Shown piece by piece: positions 19,001 to 26,130 of a stretch of 44,420 nt of DNA (position 1 is the first letter of the stretch; the number at the start of each line of letters is the position of its first letter). Below the pieces are notes generated by a model. It had not been told where the DNA came from and did not search any database. It saw only the letters and a list, made by a program, of their open reading frames with translations. A program made the translations under genes and the position numbers. Source of the DNA: an uncultured Succinivibrionaceae bacterium (GTDB lineage Bacteria; Pseudomonadota; Gammaproteobacteria; Enterobacterales; Succinivibrionaceae); assembly GCA_949286015.1 (NCBI GenBank), contig CASEBB010000005.1, positions 1 through 44,420 on the forward strand, given 5' to 3'.

Positions 19001-20692
19001 ATCGGCCTCGACGGAGCTGACCTGCACGTCAGCTACTACCATTGGTGTAGAGTCATCCGGACGCGCTTGCTGCTCCAGCTGCTCTGCTACTAATTGGGAC
19101 TCTTCTTGGGCTTGCGCACTTACAGATGGGGCGTCTGGCATATTGACCACTGCTGCAGCTGGGGTCACGGTCAGCAGGCTATTATTGGTAGAGACAATGG
19201 TGCTACCGTCGGCAGAGACCGTAGTGGTATTGATAAAGGACGCAGCCGGAGTAACAAGCAGCGGCTCGTTATCATCTGCGGCGATCTGTGGCTGTAAGGG
19301 CAGAGTCACGCTGCTAGCAGGAGCTACAGGTACATTAGGAGCAGCAGTGGTCGCTGCACTAGCAGCGGTAGCAGCAGGCGTCGCGCTCGGCGTCGCGTCA
19401 GCCTCCACAGAGGTATCAGCACTTACGGTACTGACAGGGCTCTCATTCTCACTAACCTTAGTATGGGCAGTGCTAGCGGCACGCTTCACCTGCTGCGCAG
19501 CAGCATAGGCGTGCGCCTTTGCCAGCGAGTGGGCCGAGACAGACTGCGGACGGATCTCGACCTCGATCGCTTGCTCATCGTCATCATCAGCAGACAGACT
19601 AATACTGGCAGTGGTGACAGTATCACCTGCGGCAGTATCAGTAGCAGCAGACGCGGCCTTGTCTGCACGGTCAGAGCTGTCAGCTACAGTGCTGTCAAAA
19701 GAGGCTGGGGCTTGGGCGCTAACGCTGGCCACAGCATTAGCGCCATCCTCTTTTGGGGAGCTGACTCCGTAATTTCCCATACCCAGAGGATTACGCGGAT
19801 CGCGTCCAGCCGCGTGTGCCCCCCTACCAGCTCCTTGTGCCAGCTCTTCTGGTGAGCTATCGCTATAGTCAGGTACGGTACCGTAACCAGCGGCATTACC
19901 CTGTGCTTGCAGCGCAGCGTAAGCGGCGGCGCCATTTAAAGGATGGCCTAAAGACTGCGCAAAAGCGCCATTATTGCCCGAGTTGTTATTAGCAGCTTGG
20001 GCAAAGGCTAAATCAGCTTGATAGTCAGGATCATTGGCCGAGGCCGCTAAAGCCGCATTCACCTCACGCTGCTGAGAAGCAGCCCCCAAAGCGCCCTCAG
20101 GGTAGGCCACATTCTGCGCACTAAGATCATTGATCACAGTGCCATTAGCGACGGCAGGCACGGCTTGCATGGCGGCATTGACCATACCGCTCTCCCCTGA
20201 AACAGCGCTCGGATCAGCAGATGGATTCTGCCCTTGGGCGGCGGCAGCGGCTTGGGCTAAAGCTGTAGTTGGCAGCGCCGAGAGCAAAGTCTTTAACTGG
20301 GAGATAGACTCCTTGAGGCTTTGCTGGTCAGCCATGATATTTTCGTAGGACTGCTTTTGCGCCTCTTGGGCTTCTGCGATGCTATCGCTGATAGAGGCTA
20401 AGGCCTCATCGAGGGTTTGCTCTTGACCCTCGGCGTCGGTAACACGGACATCGGCAGCGGAGACAGGGCCGGAACGGGTAACAGCGTCGCTACCTTCAAA
20501 GGAGACAGGGCTGTTATCGTCGTCGCGCTCACGCAGGCGCTCGGTGAGCTCGTCTAAGGTATTCTCGAGGCGGGTGGCGCGCTTAGCGCTGATGATAAAG
20601 GAGGCCAAGAGCAACAAGAGGACGACCACGAGGCCGACGATGATGTAAAACATCCGGATATCAAAGCCAGTACCCAAGTCAATGCTCCCCAA
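16013..20692 (-). CDS. Giant DUF2802-type membrane protein of the chemotaxis cluster (1559 residues)
   Basis: It occupies the place, directly after cheW, of the small DUF2802 protein (usually about 130-200 residues) of Pseudomonas/Vibrio chemotaxis clusters. An N-terminal transmembrane helix (MFYIIVGLVVVLLLLLASFI, about 14-33) is followed by a charged coiled-coil-like stretch (RLENTLDELTERLRERDDD). Residues about 677-731 hold the DUF2802-like helix-turn-helix segment: KILDKAHTFIAAGVPLAEISA, then KTGLSEDELRLLYDMD. The remaining 1400 residues are Ala/Ser/Asp/Thr/Gln-rich and probably disordered, acidic in the middle and Gly/Ala/Arg-rich at the end. The DUF2802 function is unknown. The architecture (single helix plus a very long acidic cytoplasmic region) recalls polar landmark proteins such as HubP/FimV, so a scaffold role for the polar array is an inference. 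Codon use resembles its neighbours. Confidence 0.75.
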   Translation of the reverse strand: MGSIDLGTGFDIRMFYIIVGLVVVLLLLLASFIISAKRATRLENTLDELTERLRERDDDNSPVSFEGSDAVTRSGPVSAADVRVTDAEGQEQTLDEALASISDSIAEAQEAQKQSYENIMADQQSLKESISQLKTLLSALPTTALAQAAAAAQGQNPSADPSAVSGESGMVNAAMQAVPAVANGTVINDLSAQNVAYPEGALGAASQQREVNAALAASANDPDYQADLAFAQAANNNSGNNGAFAQSLGHPLNGAAAYAALQAQGNAAGYGTVPDYSDSSPEELAQGAGRGAHAAGRDPRNPLGMGNYGVSSPKEDGANAVASVSAQAPASFDSTVADSSDRADKAASAATDTAAGDTVTTASISLSADDDDEQAIEVEIRPQSVSAHSLAKAHAYAAAQQVKRAASTAHTKVSENESPVSTVSADTSVEADATPSATPAATAASAATTAAPNVPVAPASSVTLPLQPQIAADDNEPLLVTPAASFINTTTVSADGSTIVSTNNSLLTVTPAAAVVNMPDAPSVSAQAQEESQLVAEQLEQQARPDDSTPMVVADVQVSSVEADAASDDLRFDALRSLTANYQQQLGAKGDSAQRPDTGSITAAAAAKADSESVSISTATTTGDGTDLVLPHNGSDLDDEGLSFAIAAARSSGNGGHNQMAGAQGAHTVVDMIFDEDYVRKQQKDRPNGIDIKILDKAHTFIAAGVPLAEISAKTGLSEDELRLLYDMDAQERELATNASAADFSDDELADSDDTAATAIDAAPEVDSAAPNGDISSAAATTTASDSQRRGSGKRRRRSRVRDESNPASALDQAEQEEIASMMQHKEDPFAHLEQRTEDDDDDVSMEADEDSARTAARAASRDSARDAATAPSAARSYDMDEAEEHTRELAEHEEEKEALKRSFHSSRRQERYQADSDSEEAESTASASASAASSDDDLILNSSDQEFAQSLEAIDRLADRIIEKNRGQRHVAAMSRSAGATGATATDTATAASATNTGAALKPNLQQIKPSPTAVSLDDTDDVNPAVNPAATAGAANTSANPLQILGSFGINNSAEAAQASRDIALAVNDNLEGNADYIHDLQAGIADALEQEDDAVTLAGVPQQGSMAARQMQQSQLQQQMQQAAAARNTPALMSAGAARVNGGGSLREQMRARTAAQVAAMNPLGIDRVGAISSSEIAPYADSEAQLMAQGHSRVAAYDRAQQNLAKAAAAGDPHALMAGRKRQSTGNGLLSMLSTPLNMAQNIASQATQALRGATMGSVGRGAGGSKAAYAAAHAMETTGISPDDMPIYADLVPQGAGAGAGMAGARAPQPRRAQNAPYGAVAGAYGAGAAGAARATPPALAGNASGVVNVPVPLETMAAGKMTVDMALAQMEQDGRAGAGAVGAGAAQSAQRPLVRTAGLEDEPDPMAAASALDMVSQDSARALLLGAAGGRNNNSMVGQTTSAKALAAGVAASGVAGINFSASSRKNPGMSDVMGDGAFMDDSDPNAVLQQAANGGLSAVGELTPEQLETLKTLQSGDTPSLNERAQEAYNPQRQQHYANRQARNAYGMRRHG

Positions 20693-21086
20693 GTGCGCTT
20701 ATGGCGCAGCTTTGATCCGCGCCCCCAACCACACCAAATACACATTAGTGAGGGCCAATACACCAACATTAGCAGCTAAAGCTGCAGCCAACTACTCAAG
20801 CAGAGTACCTTTGGGGCGTAACCGCCACAGGTAAAGGCTACCCATCTTGAGGTAAGGTGTGAGTATAGCATGCACAGGGCTAAAGCCCACGGTAACTATG
20901 CAGGCAAATGCAAAAGAGGCGAGAAAAAGCTTGCAGGTATGGGGTATGAGAGTAAAGCTGCCGCCAACGTGATGGCGGAGACCAATGTCTATCGTTAAGA
21001 TAAAGCGCCGCTGGGCAGCGCCAAGGTGCGCACTATCTTAAGGAGCGACTGACTTAATAAATGACGGAATTTAGGGCACGCATGTT

Positions 21087-21141
21087 GGCCCATCTCAAGA
21101 TAGGCTCAGGCTCGCTTGCACCTTTTATCTCGAGGTGGGCC
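21087..21141 (+). repeat. Dispersed hairpin element, best-preserved copy
   Basis: The arms GGCCCATCTCAAGATA (21087-21102) and TATCTCGAGGTGGGCC (21126-21141) pair over 16 positions with two wobble or mismatch steps. The loop is GGCTCAGGCTCGCTTGCACCTTT. Related copies occur at 14130-14174 and 44237-44290. Confidence 0.7.
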
Positions 21142-21338
21142 GTTGCAACAATGCACCACTACATCCGTCACTTATTAGCTCACTCTTTCCTAAGTGTTGG
21201 ATGTGCGCATACTCCGCACTTAGCAGTCCCATCTTACAGGGAATTGCCACGCTCTATCCTGTACCCCTCGGGGCTTTGAGGTTACTTACGAATCGATAGA
21301 GACGGAGTAGCTTGTGGTGCTTGTGGTAATGGTGCTGA

Positions 21339-21366
21339 GCAGGTGCAGGTGCAGGTGCAGGTGCAG
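21339..21366 (+). repeat. GCAGGT hexamer array
   Basis: Four perfect GCAGGT units plus GCAG. It is non-coding by context. Confidence 0.85.
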
Positions 21367-21455
21367 CGTAGCGTAGTGCCTTTTAGCTCTGGGTTTAGCT
21401 GGCAGTTTGCGCTCAGTACTAAGACAGCCCACAGCCAGAACAGAGGAAACGAGGA

Positions 21456-21480
21456 AAGAAGAAGAAGAAGAAGAAGAAGA
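21456..21480 (+). repeat. AAG triplet array
   Basis: Eight perfect AAG triplets. On the transcribed strand this gives a CTT-rich stretch shortly downstream of cheW. Confidence 0.85.
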
Positions 21481-21544
21481 CAAGGCGGGAAAAAGAGACA
21501 CGCTTACCACCACCCCGACGCTACGGGGAAGTGGCAGCATGAAG

Positions 21545-21570
21545 AAGCGTGCCCAGAACAGCGCACGCTT
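21545..21570 (-). terminator. Probable terminator after cheW
   Basis: A perfect 8-bp stem AAGCGTGC/GCACGCTT with a 10-nt loop begins about 18 nt after the cheW stop. On the minus strand the stem runs into CTTCTTC, a moderate U-rich tract. Confidence 0.55.
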
Positions 21571-21588
21571 AGAGGGCAAAAGAGCTAC

Positions 21589-22095
21589 TTAGTTCGAGAG
21601 GTTAGCAATGTCTTGCCACTCTTCCTCACTTAACAGCTTGTACAGGTCGATCAGAATTAACAGATCGTCACCACGGTTGCACACGCCGCAAATAAACTTG
21701 GCGCTCTCTTCCGTGCCCACGTTTGGCGTATCGTCAATGTCCTTAGTGTTGAGGTCAACTACCTCAGCCACCGAGTCCACTAAAATACCCACCGTCTGAC
21801 GCTCGGACTCAATGATCATGATGCGGGTATTGTCAGTAACCTCCGCAGGTGGCAGACCAAAACGCATGCGCGTATCAATCACCGACACCACGTTACCACG
21901 CAGGTTGATAATACCTAACACATAGGCTGGGGCACCTGGCACAGGAGCAATGTCAGAATAACGCAGCACTTCGCGCACCTGCATTACGTTGACGCCATAC
22001 ATTTCCTTATCCAGCTGGAAGGTCACCCAACGTAAGACCTCATCCTTTTTGGAGCCATCTGGATTATAAATGGAGGTAGATGCTTCACTAGCCAT
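21589..22095 (-). CDS. cheW: Chemotaxis coupling protein CheW
   Basis: This 168-residue single-domain CheW links chemoreceptors to CheA in the cytoplasmic signalling array. It shows the family landmarks: VLRWVTFQLDKEMYGVNVMQVREVLR at the first subdomain, PAYVLGIINLRGNVVSVIDTR with the NLRG turn that contacts CheA and receptors, and ILVDSVAEVVDL later. Its length matches the family. GAGGA lies 9 nt upstream of the ATG. It stands apart from parP by 263 nt, with a sigma-54-like site in the gap, and so may be transcribed separately. Confidence 0.95.
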   Translation of the reverse strand: MASEASTSIYNPDGSKKDEVLRWVTFQLDKEMYGVNVMQVREVLRYSDIAPVPGAPAYVLGIINLRGNVVSVIDTRMRFGLPPAEVTDNTRIMIIESERQTVGILVDSVAEVVDLNTKDIDDTPNVGTEESAKFICGVCNRGDDLLILIDLYKLLSEEEWQDIANLSN

Positions 22096-22203
22096 GAAAA
22101 GATGTCCTCACACCATATCCTCGCCACGGCACACCACCGCTGTGAGGAATCAAAATCAGTGCTTCGCCCTACTGCAAGCTGGAGCTCTGCTCTGGCCTCT
22201 CAA

Positions 22204-22221
22204 TAGCCAAAAACATGCCGA
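22204..22221 (-). promoter_or_regulatory. Sigma-54-like promoter upstream of cheW
   Basis: On the minus strand the sequence is TCGGCATGTTTTTGGCT: GG (-24) and GC (-12) separated by exactly 10 nt, matching TGGCACG-N4-TTGCW except at a few positions. Transcription would start near 22194, about 100 nt before the cheW ATG. Flagellar genes under RpoN/FleQ-type control are common in this kind of bacterium. The same motif occurs twice upstream of motC. Confidence 0.45.
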
Positions 22222-22322
22222 GAAAAGGCGTTAATCTCAGGAATTATACCTGAAAAGGGGCCAAAAAAGCAGCACCACAAAAGCGCCTTCAGCCTCTGCT
22301 CACAAGAGTGCAAGCCATTAAT

Positions 22323-22342
22323 CCCACCCTGCTTAGGGTGGG
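22323..22342 (-). terminator. Hairpin directly after parP
   Basis: Perfect 8-bp stem CCCACCCT/AGGGTGGG with a GCTT loop, 17 nt after the parP stop. The following minus-strand bases (ATTAATGG) are only weakly U-rich, so termination may be partial. Confidence 0.45.
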
Positions 22343-22358
22343 CCAGAGCGCAGCGCCC

Positions 22359-23921
22359 TTAGGCCTTTACCGCCCCATTAAGCTGAGCCTTTTCCCGCTC
22401 CTTTTCCTTTTGCTTCTCTTGCTGCTCAAAGTCGCGGTTCAAGTCCTCGATGTCCGCACCTGCCTCAAACAGGGCAATCAGCGCGTTGACATGTAAAAGA
22501 GCGCACTTTTCTGAGGTCACAATACCAGCTAACCATGGACGCGAACCAGGGATCTCACGCCACTTAATCTGCGACTTCTGTAAAGTGCGGTTGCCCTCTA
22601 ACACGTCACAGCCAATCGACCACTGGCTCTTGCCTAAGGCAATGAGGTAAGGGTACTTGTCTGGGCTGTCACCAATCTCTGGCATCACCCAGCGTAAGGT
22701 GTCCACAATGTTGATCTTGGCACCACGGATATCGGTGATGCCCATAAACCACGATGGCTTACCAAAGAGCTGCGTAATCTTGTCGCACTCAAAGATGCCA
22801 CCTAAATCAATGAGCGGCACCGCAAAGCGCACACCTTGCACAAGGAAAAAGAGAACTTGGAATTGCTCGCCTAAGTCCACATTCTCCCACTTGGCCGCAA
22901 TCTGATGGAGATTGGCCGCCATGCGCTCTTGCGCCAGTTGCGCCGGAGTCTTGACCTCTTGCTTGGTCTGAACAGTGGTCTGTACCGGCGTCACCACAGG
23001 GGCTGGCGCTACTGCAACCTGAGCCTCAACCTTGACCTCAGGTTCCGCAACCTTGGTTTCGACCTTAACCTCTGGCTCAGCTACCTTAGTTTCGACCTTG
23101 ACCTCAGGTTCAGCGACCTTGGTTTCAACCTTAACCTCAGGTTCTGCGACCTTGGTTTCGACCTTAACCTCAGGTTCAGCGACCTTGGTTTCAACCTTAA
23201 CCTCTGGCTCTGCAACCTTAGTTTCGACCTTGACCTCAGGTTCAGCTACCTTAATCTCGGTTTCGGTCTCTGTGCTGGTATCAATGGTAGCCAGCAAGCG
23301 CTGCAGACTGTCATTAGGCTGCGCATACTCAACCGCAGTAGCACTTTGCTCCTGCGTCTGTTCTTGAGGTTGTAACTCTGGTGCTAACTCTTCACCACTG
23401 CCACTACCATAGAGGTTCGCGCCGTAGCCATAGCTCTCCGAAGCGGCCTGCTCTTGCTGGTAGTCCTGCGTATTGCGCGCATCATACGTGGCAGGATTTT
23501 CAGGATTAATGAGGTGATCGACCACCATCTCTTCTGCCACCATGGCCATCTCATGAGCCAGCATGTCATTAGTCGAGATGTGCTCAAAACCACCGCTTGG
23601 GTTAGCAATGGATTGCTCGTCCGTGTCTGCGCTCTTACCCGCAACAGCAGAAACATCAGTATCAGCAGCAGCAGTCACAGCAGCGATAGCGGTATCCGCA
23701 GTTGCAGGGCTGTGTTCAGCGGCAATCGCTTGATTGGCACTTTGCAGTACCTGATGATTCGCCTCAGCGCTGTAAGAGCTTTGTGCCGCAGGCGCAGCTT
23801 GCATGCTGCCATCTTGCGCTTGGAGCTCACCGTCAAATTCGTTGTCATCTACTTCGGCCAGCATTTGCTGGAAATAGGCGATGAGGGTCTCCTCTTCGCG
23901 ATCGTGATGACTTGCAGCCAT
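22359..23921 (-). CDS. parP: CheW-domain protein ParP with 11-residue repeats
   Basis: This 520-residue cytoplasmic protein has a C-terminal CheW-like domain at roughly residues 355-490 (FQVLFFLVQGVRFAVPLIDLGGIFE, WFMGITDIRGAKINIVDT, ALLHVNALIALFE). In Vibrio and Pseudomonas the second CheW-like gene next to parA is ParP, which keeps CheA and receptors at the pole and binds ParC. The N-terminus (ETLIAYFQQMLAEVDD) is a short conserved helix seen in such proteins. The middle is acidic low complexity, followed by seven tandem copies of AEPEVKVETKV. I chose the start MAASHHDREEE at 23921 because GAGGAG lies 7 nt upstream; the frame is open 7 codons further. It is longer than most ParP proteins because of the repeats. 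Confidence 0.82.
   Translation of the reverse strand: MAASHHDREEETLIAYFQQMLAEVDDNEFDGELQAQDGSMQAAPAAQSSYSAEANHQVLQSANQAIAAEHSPATADTAIAAVTAAADTDVSAVAGKSADTDEQSIANPSGGFEHISTNDMLAHEMAMVAEEMVVDHLINPENPATYDARNTQDYQQEQAASESYGYGANLYGSGSGEELAPELQPQEQTQEQSATAVEYAQPNDSLQRLLATIDTSTETETEIKVAEPEVKVETKVAEPEVKVETKVAEPEVKVETKVAEPEVKVETKVAEPEVKVETKVAEPEVKVETKVAEPEVKVEAQVAVAPAPVVTPVQTTVQTKQEVKTPAQLAQERMAANLHQIAAKWENVDLGEQFQVLFFLVQGVRFAVPLIDLGGIFECDKITQLFGKPSWFMGITDIRGAKINIVDTLRWVMPEIGDSPDKYPYLIALGKSQWSIGCDVLEGNRTLQKSQIKWREIPGSRPWLAGIVTSEKCALLHVNALIALFEAGADIEDLNRDFEQQEKQKEKEREKAQLNGAVKA
23016..23246 (-). repeat. Seven 33-bp tandem repeats in parP
   Basis: Seven in-frame 33-nt units encode AEPEVKVETKV (the last unit ends EAQV). 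They differ only at silent positions, for example GGTTCA versus GGCTCA, so the amino-acid sequence is conserved while the DNA drifts. The unit has alternating charge (E/K) and would form an extended or weakly helical spacer. Copy number is likely to vary between strains. Confidence 0.95.
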
Positions 23922-24466
23922 GGGAAAACTCCTCGGAAGCACTGCCTGTAGCTAATACGGCCGAAACAAAATAACTGAGGGAAAGTGGCAGGGGCTAAAA
24001 GGGACAGGAATGGTGAAATTTAGTGATATTGAGAGCAGCTAATGATAGATCATCACAGCGCAAATGCAAGCTCTGACCTCAAAGGTAGCATGCTCTTTTT
24101 TAGCAGCAGGAGCGGGGTTAGCAGCACTAATGGTGGCTCATAGCGGTGGCAGTGGCTGTGACTGTAGCAGTGACTGTAGCTGCGGCCTGATCCAGCTTGT
24201 GGGGTATGCTGAGCTGGTGATGGCACTGGCACTGGCGGTGATGGGGACTGACTGACTTCAGAGCTGGCGGCGTTTAAGGCAAGCTAACCTGCACCAACTT
24301 CAGAGCGGCTCAGGCTCTCCTGCACCACACCTCTTCAGGTGTGGCACTGAGCCTTCACGCTTTCTCGCCGCCGTCAGTTATGAGTTTCCTCATATCGCCG
24401 CATCAAACTGTTAGCACCTGCAAAGCCTTGCCACTTGCTACAACTAACCTCAACTCACCGACCTTA
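23922..24466. other. Intergenic region between parA and parP
   Basis: These 545 bases include the hairpin at 24307-24353. A 63-codon hydrophobic plus-strand frame at 24064-24255 lacks a ribosome-binding site and is not supported. Confidence 0.5.
24307..24353 (-). terminator. Two-stage hairpin downstream of parA
   Basis: The inner stem is CCACACCT/AGGTGTGG with loop CTTC. The outer arms GGCTCAG (24307-24313) and CTGAGCC (24347-24353) close around it. It lies about 115 nt after the parA stop. There is no clear U-tract, so it may be a relative of the dispersed hairpin elements (GGCTCAGGCTC is shared with 21087-21141) rather than a terminator. Confidence 0.4.
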
Positions 24467-25309
24467 CTACTCACCGCTACCATCATCCGCCAAAATAGCG
24501 GCTAATTGTGGCGTGACCTTGTCAGGATTGCGATTGAGCTCGCGCTCCACTAAAAAGCGCAGCAGCTTGTGATACGCCACCGCACCACGCCGTGACGGAT
24601 CCATTAAAGGCAAAGGCAGACGCTTCGCCGACGACTCTCTAAAGTAAGTGTCAATTGGGATGCAGTCATCCCACACTTGCTCTTTATAGTGCGTTTGCAG
24701 GTAGCTTAAGCTCTGCACGGAGGCCTTGGTACGGCGATCGTACATCGTTGGCACAATCAAGTACTCAAAGTGCACACTCTGATTGGCGCGCTGCATCACC
24801 GTAAAGGTACGCACCATACCCTCAAGGCCCTTTAAGGCTAAGAACTCAGTTTGGGTTGGTACCACAATCGTGGAACTAGCCACCAGCGCATTTACCATTA
24901 AGGCGCCTAACACCGGTGGACAGTCAATGAGCACCACGTCATAGCAGTCTTCAATGAGCTGCAAGGAGCGCGAGAGAATGCGGCCCACACCTTGACGGCC
25001 CGATAACTGGCGGTCAATGGTGGCTAAGGTCATGGAAGCGGCAATGAGGTCTAAGCCCTTGTGCACCGTATGGGTAATGCAGTGCAGAATGCCCTCACGA
25101 GTGAGGTTCTTCATGGCATAGAGGTCGAACAAATTATTGTGTTCGAGCTTATCGTCCTCATAGCCCAGATAGGAAGTAAGAGAGGCGTGTGGGTCGGTAT
25201 CGACGACCAAGACGCGCAAGTTTTCTTTTTGTAGCCAGCCCGCTAGGGAAGCCACGGTGGTGGTTTTACCCACACCACCTTTTTGACTGGCAACAGCCCA
25301 AACTAACAC
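24467..25309 (-). CDS. parC: ParA-family ATPase of the chemotaxis cluster (ParC-like)
   Basis: This 280-residue MinD/ParA-type ATPase begins MLVWAVASQKGGVGKTTT, giving the deviant Walker A KGGVGKTT at residues 10-17, then VLVVDTDPHASLT and VVLIDCPPVLGALMVNAL (Walker A' and B). In Vibrio the gene at this position, parC, recruits chemotaxis arrays to the old pole; in Pseudomonas it is called parA or soj. It acts with ParP encoded next. The start codon is GTG (25307-25309), five bases after a GGGGGT stretch. It has its own 0.8-kb and 0.5-kb flanks instead of the usual tight operon spacing. Confidence 0.88.
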   Translation of the reverse strand: MLVWAVASQKGGVGKTTTVASLAGWLQKENLRVLVVDTDPHASLTSYLGYEDDKLEHNNLFDLYAMKNLTREGILHCITHTVHKGLDLIAASMTLATIDRQLSGRQGVGRILSRSLQLIEDCYDVVLIDCPPVLGALMVNALVASSTIVVPTQTEFLALKGLEGMVRTFTVMQRANQSVHFEYLIVPTMYDRRTKASVQSLSYLQTHYKEQVWDDCIPIDTYFRESSAKRLPLPLMDPSRRGAVAYHKLLRFLVERELNRNPDKVTPQLAAILADDGSGE

Positions 25310-25735
25310 TGCTTACCCCCGAGTATGACGCAGCAAAAGCGCGCTTTCAAAACTGTTTCACTGCCGCGCCAGCCAACAACTACAGCCCCATGTGTGCTGC
25401 TGTGCAAGTGTGGTGGAAGTGGACGTGAAGTGGAAAAAGCCAAAGTGAAGTGAAGTAACGTGAAGTGAAGCGGCATATACCCACAGAGCTTAGCCAGCAG
25501 CGCGCGCTGCTAGGCTGAGTAGGCACCTGCCCCAATGTCTAAGAATCTTAGCACAATATCAGGAAAAACACGGGCTGCACAGGCGTTGTGAGGCACTATC
25601 TGCGCACAAAGAGCAAGTTGGCGACACTTGTGCTGCACCTGATAGAGTCTGCTGCCATGTCATAACGGTAGCAAAAGCGAGATGTGAGCAGTGCCAGCCA
25701 GCACATCTCTAACGCTGGTAGTCCTTAAGCTGAGA

Positions 25736-25777
25736 CGTAGGCAACCTAAAAGCGCCTCACGGCGCCTTATCTCGAGA
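25736..25777 (+). repeat. Dispersed hairpin element, copy 2 of the 215-257 type
   Basis: CGTAGGCAACCT, then the stem AGCGCC-TCAC-GGCGCC, then TTATCTCGAGA. It differs from 215-257 by a few substitutions and one deletion. Confidence 0.6.
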
Positions 25778-26016
25778 GTAGCGCCTTAGCAAACACCTAC
25801 TCTCAGGGTAAAACACCTGATTGTAGGCAGTTACCTCCTTTGAGAGACGCTGCAGTTTGACTTGGTGCTCACCTCTGGCCTTGCGCCACGCGTAACGCCG
25901 TCACTACGCTGCGTTTTACCCCGCCCCCAAATAATAAGGCCCTAATGCAGCTTGCGCCACATCGGGGCCCTACTACCTAAAGGTGATCACCTCCGGCGCT
26001 CGGCTCTATAGGATCA

Positions 26017-26052
26017 CACCTCATGGTTAACCTGAGGTGCTATCACCTCAGG
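26017..26052 (-). repeat. Mutually exclusive hairpins after motD
   Basis: CACCTCA (26017-26023) can pair with TGAGGTG (26033-26039). The same TGAGGTG, extended to CCTGAGGTG, can instead pair with CACCTCAGG (26044-26052, loop CTAT). A further perfect palindrome AGGTGATCACCT lies at 25981-25992. The group is 80-150 nt downstream of the motD stop and lacks a U-tract. Confidence 0.55.
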
Positions 26053-26130
26053 CTCTGATCGTTTGCAGCTTTGAGCAAGTTATGCTGGCAGGTCACTGCC
26101 GCTGCCTTGCTCTGGCCACATACCTTACGC

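Larger units (their letters stand above)
20693..21588. other. Intergenic region between cheW and the DUF2802 gene
   Basis: These 896 bases hold a dispersed hairpin element (21087-21141), further ATCTYRAG signatures near 20846 and 21033, a GCAGGT array (21339-21366), an AAG array (21456-21480) and a terminator-like hairpin (21545-21570). I see no gene. Confidence 0.5.
25310..26130. other. Intergenic region between motD and parA
   Basis: These 821 bases hold a GTGAAGT-type direct-repeat stretch around 25424-25470, the dispersed hairpin copy at 25736-25777 and a cluster of palindromes at 25981-26052. No gene is recognisable. Confidence 0.5.

Noticed and set aside
18951..19508. 185-codon plus-strand frame inside the DUF2802 gene
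   Set aside because: It reflects the GC-rich Ala/Ser codons of the opposite strand; no family and no ribosome-binding site.
23016..23246. Possible CRISPR array
   Set aside because: The repeats are adjacent, in frame and protein-coding, without unique spacers; no cas genes occur in the window.
22905..23375. 156-codon plus-strand frame with LDLRF/NLGFDLNL repeats
   Set aside because: It is the antisense shadow of the parP 33-bp repeats; parP has a Shine-Dalgarno, a CheW domain and silent-site drift.
24064..24255. 63-codon hydrophobic, Cys-containing plus-strand peptide
   Set aside because: No Shine-Dalgarno, and the Gly/Ser/Cys stretch comes from GTAGCAGTGAC-type repeats; a real small membrane protein cannot be excluded.
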